A DNA stretch of 64,000 nt from Treponema sp. (GTDB lineage: Bacteria > Spirochaetota > Spirochaetia > Treponematales > Treponemataceae), in the NCBI GenBank assembly GCA_017446265.1, contig JAFSRD010000004.1:78098-142097 (forward strand), written 5' to 3'. A program made the translations under genes and the position numbers. Under the pieces are notes generated by a model. The model ran no database searches. It was given only the letters and a program-made list of their open reading frames with translations, and was not told the origin of the DNA. Each line of letters starts with the position of its first letter. The first letter of the stretch is position 1. Of the stretch, positions 36,728 through 44,111 are shown piece by piece.

Positions 36728-37460
36728 AATATGGATGCGGCACATTGTCGTATTGGATATTTTATTTGTGTGTTTGATTTCATCTTGTTCAAAGCGTGCT
36801 GCACAGGCAGTTCCAAACCATGCCGCATCATTGCCAGACACGGTTTCCCAACACAGCGATGAACTGCATGCAGATAACGACGCACAGCATTCTGGCAACA
36901 CGCTTACACTCCCGCAAAAACAAAACGCGCGAAGCATGCTGATGAGCGAGTCGCCTATAACGCCGCGCAACATTGACTCGTATTTGTTTTTAGATGACTG
37001 CATCTATGTCGATGTGCGCTCTGTCAAAATGTTTTATGAAGAAGGTCATATTGCAGGCTTTATAAACATTCCATTTTACGGTTATATTGCAGACTTTCCG
37101 AACTCGCACAACGCGCTTTTTGAAATGACGCGGCAAGACGGCGCATATTTAGGCGATGTCGGATCGTTTTCTGAAAACTACGAAGACGCTGCAAACGTCA
37201 TATACAACATGCTGGACAAAAATAAAGCTATCATCGCAATTTCTACAGCAGGCGTTGAGTCGTGCTACTTTCTCAACTTGCTCGTACAACTCGGTTACGA
37301 TGGAGCGCGGCTATACAACGCAGGAAGCTTTACAAACGGCATGGGAAATGACATCGCATACAGAACATATCGCAATGCTCGTCACCTTGTGCGCGGCATA
37401 GAATTGCCCGCAACAAAAATCACATACACGATTGATTCGCTCGAAAAAATAAAAAAATGA
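36711..37460 (+). CDS. Rhodanese-like lipoprotein lacking the catalytic Cys
   Basis: 249 aa. Signal peptide with lipobox LISSC, a 60-residue polar linker, then a rhodanese fold (YVDVRSVKMFYEEGHIAGFINIPFYGY). Where the paralogue at 33576 has CQSGG this protein has STAGV, so the active-site Cys is replaced and it cannot be a normal sulfurtransferase. The end (YNAGSF, TYTID) still aligns with the paralogue, so it is a divergent duplicate. A start at MRHIVVLD (36735) is possible. It overlaps the preceding membrane-protein gene. Confidence 0.78.
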   Translation: MQKNIKIWMRHIVVLDILFVCLISSCSKRAAQAVPNHAASLPDTVSQHSDELHADNDAQHSGNTLTLPQKQNARSMLMSESPITPRNIDSYLFLDDCIYVDVRSVKMFYEEGHIAGFINIPFYGYIADFPNSHNALFEMTRQDGAYLGDVGSFSENYEDAANVIYNMLDKNKAIIAISTAGVESCYFLNLLVQLGYDGARLYNAGSFTNGMGNDIAYRTYRNARHLVRGIELPATKITYTIDSLEKIKK

Positions 37461-37478
37461 CCGCGACAACACGCGATT

Positions 37479-38198
37479 TTAAATTTCTTCAATATGATAA
37501 ACGTAATCTAACGAACGCAAGGCCTCAATTATCTCGCTGTGCGTTTTGTATTTTTTTAGCTCCGCACTGCTGATTGAAATTGCGATTGAATAAACGCTAA
37601 GCCCAGAATTGACATACGCGGGGTTCATTTCTATAGCGTCAATAAAGAGACCAAGCCGCCGAATTGTCGTAACAAAGTTTTGCAAGTTCAAACTGTTTTT
37701 TAATTCCAAGTGTATTTCAAAATGATTTGCGCGATTTTTAAGATAAAATTCAAACGCGGGTAGTCGCGAGAGACAGAACAGCAATGCAAGGAACGAGATT
37801 ATAGTTACTGTATAAAATCCCGCGCCGAGAGCCATGCCAATAATGCAGCTGTTCCACAACGCAACTGATGTTGTAAGCCCCATGATTTGCTTGCGGGAAT
37901 TTAAAAACAGCGAACGCGTTGCAATGCGTGCAACAGAAACTATCGTCGCAGCCGAAAGCAAAAAAAGACGCGCTCCAAACATAACGTTCACATGAATATC
38001 AAGCAGCATAACAACTGTACCTGTTATTGTTACGATAATAAATGTACGGAATCCTGCAGAATGCCGTTTGCTTGAACGTTCCCATCCGATTACGGCAGAA
38101 ATGGCTGCCGAAACAAAAATGCGCAATATGATTGAATATACGTTTATGTCTGATGCCCAATTGCCAAGCAGCAATACGATGGGGTCTGTTGCCGTCAT
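37479..38198 (-). CDS. MgtC/SapB family membrane protein
   Basis: 239 aa. N-terminal MgtC-type membrane domain with about four to five helices and the signature IGWERSSKRHSAGFRT, followed by a cytoplasmic ACT-like C-terminal region (about residues 155-239). MgtC-family proteins are linked to Mg2+ limitation and ATPase control in other bacteria. The ATG overlaps the stop of the upstream antiporter gene by 4 nt, so translation is coupled, suggesting a joint role in ion balance. Convergent with the rhodanese-like gene. Confidence 0.85.
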   Translation of the reverse strand: MTATDPIVLLLGNWASDINVYSIILRIFVSAAISAVIGWERSSKRHSAGFRTFIIVTITGTVVMLLDIHVNVMFGARLFLLSAATIVSVARIATRSLFLNSRKQIMGLTTSVALWNSCIIGMALGAGFYTVTIISFLALLFCLSRLPAFEFYLKNRANHFEIHLELKNSLNLQNFVTTIRRLGLFIDAIEMNPAYVNSGLSVYSIAISISSAELKKYKTHSEIIEALRSLDYVYHIEEI

Positions 38199-39658
38199 TT
38201 CCGTTTTCTCCTTGTACGCAAATTATTTTTAGCATGCATGTTTTCGTGCGGCAAGAAAAAATAATTTTCTGCAGCTTCTGTATACGCAGCTTCTTCTTCA
38301 TTGATTGTATGAACGGGAAGTTCTTCTTGAATTTTCTGTATACGCTCAATCAAAAGTTCAAGCTGATTTTTTTCTTTACCGTCGGGCGTTGTTTCCAGTA
38401 CACTCACCAAATCTTCCAGTTTTGTTGAATACGAGTGCGAAAGATATAGCGCAAGTTTTGCACAGCCAGGACCAATGAGTTCATACAAAACGCTTGAGGC
38501 AAGTATGACCGTCTGTAAAACAGCACCTGCTTCACCGCCAAGCATTCTAGCGCCGAGCGCGGACAAACCTATTGCAACACCTGCTTGAGGAACAAGCGCA
38601 AGTCCTAAAAAGTTGCGTATCTCTTTAGGCTCTTTGGTGAGCAAACAGCCCAAAAACGCGCCGCCGTATTTTCCTGCAATACGCACAAAAAAGTACAACA
38701 CGCTTACCACAAGCAGCGGCGTACTTCCTATTGAAACAGAAGAGTGCACGAGCATCTCGATGTTGAACGACATGCCAGAGCGAACAAAAAAGATTAATAA
38801 AATCGGCGGGCTAAAATATGCAAGCTGTTTAAACAATTTATCATCGCCAGTGATATTTATATATGTCATTCCCATAGTCATGCAACCAAGCAATGGAGAG
38901 ATGTCGAATATGACGCAGATGCCGCAAAAGGCAAACAAAAGCGCAATGGCAATAATCAAACGGTTGTCTGACGAATGGCGCGACGCTATCATCAGCTTCA
39001 TAATGAAGCCAAAAAACATACCGAGCGCCATGACAGCTGCGTTAGTAAAAAGTGGCAGCACCATTCGCAACACAGACAATGATTCATCAGAATGCAGATG
39101 CAGCGCAAGAGAAATGGCGACGCTATACGCAAGCAACCCTACAACATCGTCAAGTGCGACTACTTGCAGCAGCGTTTCCACGAAATTGCCTTTTGCTCCC
39201 GTCTGTCGAATAGTCATCATTGTTGAGGCAGGAGCCGTTGCAGCAGCGAGCGAGGCAAGCACAATAGAAAAGCCAAGCTCCAAATGCAGCGCAAAATGCA
39301 CTGTAATAAAAACGAGCAGCGCCGCCGCCAATGATTCACACACTGTGATGATAACAACAGGCGCCGCTTTTTTTTTGAGTGTTGTAAGTTTAAAAAACTG
39401 CCCTGCATTGAACGCAATAAATGCAAGCGCAATATCGGGGAGAAACGCAGTTGCATTGATTATCGTTTCGGGAACAAGATTGAGACAAAACGGTCCGATT
39501 AAAATGCCTGCCACGATATATGCAGTCACATTTGGAATTTTAAGCTTTTTTGTGATTCGCGTGAGCAAAAATCCCGAAAATAAAATGATTGAAATTGATA
39601 TTATTGCCATTGAAGGGGGTTGAAGCGAACCGGTATTTTTGTAAATAAAAGAAAGCAT
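38195..39658 (-). CDS. Cation/proton antiporter, CPA2 (Kef/NapA) family
   Basis: 487 aa. About 12 predicted membrane helices with CPA2 motifs: IPNVTAYIVAGILIGP near the N-terminus, ALDDVVGLLAYSVA (the DD-type ion-binding helix), and a LGLALVPQAGVAIGLSALGA block. The C-terminal 70 residues are a charged helical tail without an RCK domain. It exchanges Na+ or K+ for H+ across the inner membrane. ATG at 39658 has AAGGA about 10 nt upstream; the TTG at 39667 is less likely. Coupled to the downstream MgtC-like gene. Confidence 0.88.
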   Translation of the reverse strand: MLSFIYKNTGSLQPPSMAIISISIILFSGFLLTRITKKLKIPNVTAYIVAGILIGPFCLNLVPETIINATAFLPDIALAFIAFNAGQFFKLTTLKKKAAPVVIITVCESLAAALLVFITVHFALHLELGFSIVLASLAAATAPASTMMTIRQTGAKGNFVETLLQVVALDDVVGLLAYSVAISLALHLHSDESLSVLRMVLPLFTNAAVMALGMFFGFIMKLMIASRHSSDNRLIIAIALLFAFCGICVIFDISPLLGCMTMGMTYINITGDDKLFKQLAYFSPPILLIFFVRSGMSFNIEMLVHSSVSIGSTPLLVVSVLYFFVRIAGKYGGAFLGCLLTKEPKEIRNFLGLALVPQAGVAIGLSALGARMLGGEAGAVLQTVILASSVLYELIGPGCAKLALYLSHSYSTKLEDLVSVLETTPDGKEKNQLELLIERIQKIQEELPVHTINEEEAAYTEAAENYFFLPHENMHAKNNLRTRRKRK

Positions 39659-39849
39659 GAATCTCAATCCTTATGCGCAACATAATCAAAACGAGTAAAA
39701 AAATCTCTGGGAACGCATTAAAAATATTATTATAGTATACCTATTGACTATAATTTGCAAGCACAAAGATAGTGACACGCAAAAAATATCATACATGCAA
39801 TGAACACACTGCGTTTCACGGTGCGCTTTTCGTTTGCCGCACAGCAAGT

Positions 39850-40404
39850 CTATGTACGTTTTTCCTTCGCCGCAATGCGCTGCTGCTTGCGCTCGCGCTC
39901 TGCCTTTTTCTTGGCAAGTTTTTCTTCGCGCCGCTTAAATTGCAATTTTATTTTTTCTGCAAACGCTTTGTCGCCCCGGTCTATAAATAAAATACCGTCC
40001 AAGTGATCTACTTCGTGTTGAATGATTCGCGCAAGCAGCCCATCTGCTTCAAGTGTGAACGGTTTGCCTTTTTCGTTGAGCGCCTGCACTGTTACGCGCA
40101 TGGGACGGCGGATTGTTTCATACACACCGGGAATAGAAAGACAGCCTTCTTCATAGTCGCTCAACTCTTGCGACGTGGAGATAATCTGCGGATTAATAAA
40201 TACACGACGCATTTTGTCATCGGCAAGTGCAATGAATATGCGCAGCTTTTTTCCAACTTGAGGACCTGCAAGCCCTACACCCTCGCGCGCAATCATTGCT
40301 TCAAACATATCGTCAATGAGGTTCCGTATTTCATCTGTTACTTCTGCGACAGGTTCTGCCTTCTCGCGCAAAACATCTTCGCCAAGTTTATAAATCTTTA
40401 TCAC
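39850..40404 (-). CDS. def: Peptide deformylase
   Basis: 184 aa. Removes the formyl group from nascent proteins. All three motifs are intact: GVGLAGPQVG, EGCLSIPG and HEVDHLDG (metal ligands Cys and two His). The C-terminal 30 residues are a lysine/arginine-rich helical tail, as in several spirochete deformylases. Start is GTG at 40404 with CAGGAG 7 nt upstream. Monocistronic, between the antiporter pair and hisD. Confidence 0.95.
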   Translation of the reverse strand: MIKIYKLGEDVLREKAEPVAEVTDEIRNLIDDMFEAMIAREGVGLAGPQVGKKLRIFIALADDKMRRVFINPQIISTSQELSDYEEGCLSIPGVYETIRRPMRVTVQALNEKGKPFTLEADGLLARIIQHEVDHLDGILFIDRGDKAFAEKIKLQFKRREEKLAKKKAERERKQQRIAAKEKRT

Positions 40405-40445
40405 ATAAAACTCCTGTATTAGACATCTTTACTCTGCAATCTTTT

Positions 40446-41774
40446 TCACTGCAAACGCAACCGTGCAGCATTCGCGTGAGCAGCAAGCCCTTCGGCATCT
40501 CCCAAATGCGCGCTTGCCTCTGCACTTTTTTTTAACCCTTCCGCACCTTTTTCTGCGCGGAGCGTCGTTACTGTTTTCAAAAAGCAGCGCACGCTCAAGC
40601 CACCGGTAAATCGTGCAGAACCTGAAGTTGGCAGCGTGTGATTCAATCCTGCTGCATAATCACCGAACACTTCTGCCGCGTAATGCCCCACAAAGAGCGA
40701 GCCGTAATTGCTGACGAGCGATACGATTTTTTCGCGCGCGCTTCCCTCTTCCATTGCAAGTTCAAGATGTTCAGGAGCCTTGCGATTCGCAAGTTCTGCA
40801 GCCTGCTCAAGCGACTCGGTAATGATAATCCTGCCGCATGTTTCAATGCTTGCTTCTGCTGTTTTGCGCGTAGGAAGAAGCGCAAGCTGTTTTTCAATTT
40901 CTGATGCAACATTTTGTGCAAGCAGTTTGTCGGGCGTAGCGAGCACAGGTTGCGCCACAACATCGTGCTCCGCTTGTGCAAGCAAGTCTGCCGCAATCCA
41001 CACAGGGTTTGCAGAACTGTCGGCAATGATGAACACTTCTGTTGGACCTGCAATCATGTCTATGCCAACAGTGCCGTACACCTCTTTTTTGGCAGCGGCA
41101 ACAAATTTATTGCCAGGCCCTACGATTACATCGCATGCAGAAATAGTTTGCGTACCAAACGCCATGGCCGCAATCGCTTGCGCACCGCCAACTGCATACA
41201 CCTGTTTTACGCCGCAAATGCAGGCTGCAGCAAGAATCGTTTCATCTGCATACGGTTTGTCGCTCGCGCCCCCATGCACGTTGCAAGGATGTGCGCGCGG
41301 CGGAGTGCACAGCACAATTTCCCGCACGCCCGCTGCAAGTGCAGGCGTTACTGTCATAACAACTGTTGACACAAGCGGAAAACGTCCTGCGGGAACATAC
41401 ACGCCCGCGCGAGAAATGGGAATTATCTTTTGCCCGGTAAAAAGCCCGCGCTCAAGCTCCACTTCAAAATCAGTAAATGATTCTTTTTGCTTTAAAGCAA
41501 AGCGTAACGCTAAATCACGAGAATACACGAGCGCGTCATATACGCGTTGATTTTCGCGCTGCAATTTTTCTGCCGCCCGTACAAGCTCGCTTTCGCAAAT
41601 CAAAAATGATGAAGTGCAGATGCCGTCGAATTTTTTGCTGCATTCACGAAGCGCATCATCTCCACGCACTTTTATATCGTCAAGCACAGCGCGCACAAGC
41701 CCTGACGAATCGGCAAAATCACGCGGCGCAAAAAATGAATCTTCAACATCTGACGCATTTTGTATTTTTATCAT
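40446..41774 (-). CDS. hisD: Histidinol dehydrogenase
   Basis: 442 aa. Catalyses the last two steps of histidine synthesis. Signature segments: IPISRAGVYVPAG, ICGVKQVYAVGGAQAIAAMAFGT, VGPGNKFVAAAKKEV, IDMIAGPTEV, LLAQAEHD, APEHLEL and NHTLPTSGSARF. ATG at 41774 (protein MIKIQN) is the family-like start; in-frame ATG at 41798 is possible and neither has a clear ribosome-binding site. Divergent from the hisA-hisI-hisE fusion, so both his genes probably share a control region at 41775-41898. Confidence 0.93.
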   Translation of the reverse strand: MIKIQNASDVEDSFFAPRDFADSSGLVRAVLDDIKVRGDDALRECSKKFDGICTSSFLICESELVRAAEKLQRENQRVYDALVYSRDLALRFALKQKESFTDFEVELERGLFTGQKIIPISRAGVYVPAGRFPLVSTVVMTVTPALAAGVREIVLCTPPRAHPCNVHGGASDKPYADETILAAACICGVKQVYAVGGAQAIAAMAFGTQTISACDVIVGPGNKFVAAAKKEVYGTVGIDMIAGPTEVFIIADSSANPVWIAADLLAQAEHDVVAQPVLATPDKLLAQNVASEIEKQLALLPTRKTAEASIETCGRIIITESLEQAAELANRKAPEHLELAMEEGSAREKIVSLVSNYGSLFVGHYAAEVFGDYAAGLNHTLPTSGSARFTGGLSVRCFLKTVTTLRAEKGAEGLKKSAEASAHLGDAEGLAAHANAARLRLQ

Positions 41775-41898
41775 GGTGTTGCTACTTCGCTGCTGCATTG
41801 ACGTTGCCTGCAAGATTTACCAAGCACAGCACGCAATTTGAACCTGGCAGCTGCATGCAGTATAGCAAAAAATAAATAATTATGCTATAACGGTCATT

Positions 41899-43200
41899 AT
41901 GGTAATCGCTTCAATTGATTTGAAAGATGGCCGTGTCGTGCAGCTGAAAAATGGAAAGTCGCTCGTGCTTGAACGCGACGATGCAGACGCGCTCATAGAA
42001 GAGTTCAACCGTTACGGCGAGGTTGCAGTAATAGATTTAGATGCTGCGCTTGGGAATATCGACAAAAAAGGCAACACAAAAAATACGGAACTTTTGAAGC
42101 AGCTTTTGCGCAAGGGGAATGTACGCGCAGGTGGCGGCATTCGGAGTGTGCGACGCGCAAAAGAACTCGTTGCACTTGGCGCGGAAAAAGTGATTGTCGG
42201 TTCTGCTGCATGGAATGTAGACGCAACGGAACATTCAAACATTATCAATGCAGCATTTCTTGAAGAGCTTGCATCAGCAATTGGAAAGCAGCGAATCATC
42301 ATTGCGGTTGACTCAATAGACGGAAACATTGCGGTAAAAGGTTGGACAGAAACAGCAAACGTGCCGCTCATCCAAGGTGCACAGCTTGCAGAAAAATATT
42401 GCAGCGAACTGCTTTTTACGTGCGTAGAAAAAGAAGGCTGCATGAACGGTACGGACATGGCTCTCGTACAGCAGCTTCGAAACGCAGTGAAATGTCGAGT
42501 TGTTGCAGCAGGCGGCGTTTCATCTGTTGCAGAAATTGCATCGCTCCAAAAAATGGGGTGTGATGTGCAACTTGGAATGGCACTGTATACGGAAGCTGTT
42601 TCGCTCAAAGACGCGTTCATTAGCTGCTTGAACTGGGAAAAATCGCCGCTCATTCCTGTAGTTGCGCAGAGCGTGAACGGAGATGTGCTTATGCTCGGCT
42701 ATGCAAATCAAGCGGCAGTTGCAAAGTCATTCGACACAAATCGGCTCACGTTTTTTAGCCGCACGCGCAACATGCTGTGGACAAAAGGCGAAACAAGCGG
42801 CAACTACCTTGAGCTTGTAAAACTCCGCGCAGATTGCGACCGCGACACAGTGCTTGCAACTGTCGTGCCGCATGGAACTGTATGCCACACTGGAGCATTT
42901 ACGTGCTTTTCGGGCGAAGCGGCAGAATCGTCATCTGCGGGAAAGCTGTATGACATCATCGCCGAGCGGTTTTCGCATCCTACACCTGGCTCGTACACGG
43001 CAACGCTTGACAACGCGCGCGTGCGTGAAAAAATTATGGAAGAAGCAGAAGAGCTTTGCAGCGAAGCGCAAACAAAACAAGACATTGTTTGGGAAGCAGC
43101 GGATTTGTTTTATTTTTTGAACGTGCTCATGTATAAGGAAAGCGTCACCTGGAAAGATGTGTATGATGAACTTGACAGGCGGCATCGGGAGCGGCAGTGA
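41899..43200 (+). CDS. Histidine biosynthesis fusion HisA-HisI-HisE
   Basis: 433 aa in three parts. Residues 1-245: HisA (ProFAR isomerase) TIM barrel with ASIDLKDGRVVQL, NVRAGGGIRSVR, IAVDSIDG and VVAAGGVSS; both catalytic Asp candidates are present. Residues 250-345: HisI (PRA-CH) with MLGYANQAAVAKSF, RTRNMLWTKGETSGN and DCDRDTVLATVVPHGTVCHTG. Residues 350-433: HisE (PRA-PH) with REKIMEEAEELCSEA and WEAADLFYFLNVLM. It would catalyse three consecutive early steps. There is no Shine-Dalgarno and TATAAC ends 7 nt before ATG (leaderless). hisF, hisH, hisG and hisB are not in the window. Confidence 0.88.
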   Translation: MVIASIDLKDGRVVQLKNGKSLVLERDDADALIEEFNRYGEVAVIDLDAALGNIDKKGNTKNTELLKQLLRKGNVRAGGGIRSVRRAKELVALGAEKVIVGSAAWNVDATEHSNIINAAFLEELASAIGKQRIIIAVDSIDGNIAVKGWTETANVPLIQGAQLAEKYCSELLFTCVEKEGCMNGTDMALVQQLRNAVKCRVVAAGGVSSVAEIASLQKMGCDVQLGMALYTEAVSLKDAFISCLNWEKSPLIPVVAQSVNGDVLMLGYANQAAVAKSFDTNRLTFFSRTRNMLWTKGETSGNYLELVKLRADCDRDTVLATVVPHGTVCHTGAFTCFSGEAAESSSAGKLYDIIAERFSHPTPGSYTATLDNARVREKIMEEAEELCSEAQTKQDIVWEAADLFYFLNVLMYKESVTWKDVYDELDRRHRERQ

Positions 43201-43390
43201 ATTGTAATTAATCACTAGCACGCTAAAAGGCATCTCTAAAACTAAACATTATGAGCATCTCTAAAAACGCCCTTCGTGAGTTTCCTATGATATTTGTCAA
43301 TAGCAAATGCTCCCAATTCCATAATTTTAAGATGCCAACGCTTCTTCAGCAAGTTTTTCAAAGTCACCTCAAAATGGAGCAACAGAGCAT

Positions 43391-43840
43391 CTACTTTAAT
43401 GCTTTAAGCAAATTCGTGCATCCCGCATACACATCGTTCCATGTTGCGTCAAAATCTCCAGTATACCACGGGTCCGCAACATCGCGCGAAAGACCACAAT
43501 ATTCAAGCAACTTGTGCATTTTGCGCATGTTGTCGTTGCCAAACATACGGCGCATATAGTACATGTTTTCGTCATCCATGCCGATAAGCAAATCGTATCT
43601 GTCGTAGTCGGCGGGTGTAATTCTGCGTGCAGCGCGCCTTTTATACGGTACGCCCATCTCGTTGAGCTTTGCGCGCGTTCCCTGATGCGTGTCATTACCA
43701 AGTTCTTCGCTACTTGTAGCAGCAGAAGCAATCTCAAACTCGTGCGCACGACCTGTTTGTGTAACGAGATGCTTCATCACGAATTCCGCCATAGGAGAGC
43801 GGCATATATTTCCGTGACAAATAAATAAAATGCTATGCAT
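43391..43840 (-). CDS. Low-molecular-weight protein tyrosine phosphatase
   Basis: 149 aa. P-loop CHGNICRSP with nucleophile Cys8 and Arg14; the acid/base Asp is in DPWYTGDFDATW. Cytoplasmic; dephosphorylates phosphotyrosine or, in some family members, phosphoarginine. The substrate is unknown. No Shine-Dalgarno at a useful distance; TATACT (43848-43853, minus strand) ends 7 nt before ATG. The divergent gene is the FMN/FAD reductase. Confidence 0.93.
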   Translation of the reverse strand: MHSILFICHGNICRSPMAEFVMKHLVTQTGRAHEFEIASAATSSEELGNDTHQGTRAKLNEMGVPYKRRAARRITPADYDRYDLLIGMDDENMYYMRRMFGNDNMRKMHKLLEYCGLSRDVADPWYTGDFDATWNDVYAGCTNLLKALK

Positions 43841-43883
43841 AAAAAGCAGTATATCCTAAAAAACGGCATTTGTACAAGCAATC

Positions 43884-43999
43884 AAAAAGGCATCCTGCCA
43901 ACGACAGGATGCCCAAAAAGGAGAGGAGAAAGCAAATCAGATTACGTTTGCTCTTGCATTCACCTATAAAACAGCATCCAGCAAAAATAGTTACATGAC
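43884..43999 (-). ncRNA. Candidate small RNA with anti-Shine-Dalgarno tract
   Basis: A minus-strand rho-independent terminator (stem 43889-43897/43905-43913, T-run 43884-43888) has no gene in front of it: the sequence upstream to 44111 encodes nothing. Just before the stem, positions 43914-43932 read CTTTCTCCTCTCCTTTTT-like, complementary to GGAGGAGA ribosome-binding sites. A TATAGT/TATGAT at 43998-44008 may be its -10 box, giving about 105 nt; no clear -35 was seen. Detected only from sequence signals. Confidence 0.45.
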
Positions 44000-44111
44000 T
44001 ATATCATAGGTGCTGCAAAATACGCCTGAATGCAACGATAATAACAAAAAGTTATTGACTTTTTTTCTATAAAATGTTAGAGCAAGACAAAGGCGAAAGG
44101 AGGCCTTTATT

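Noticed and set aside
43251..43559. Plus-strand ORF beginning in the gap after the HisA fusion
   Set aside because: It runs antisense into the phosphatase gene and matches nothing; the direct repeat GCATCTCTAAAA near 43230 and 43254 is suggestive of a remnant but not enough to call one.
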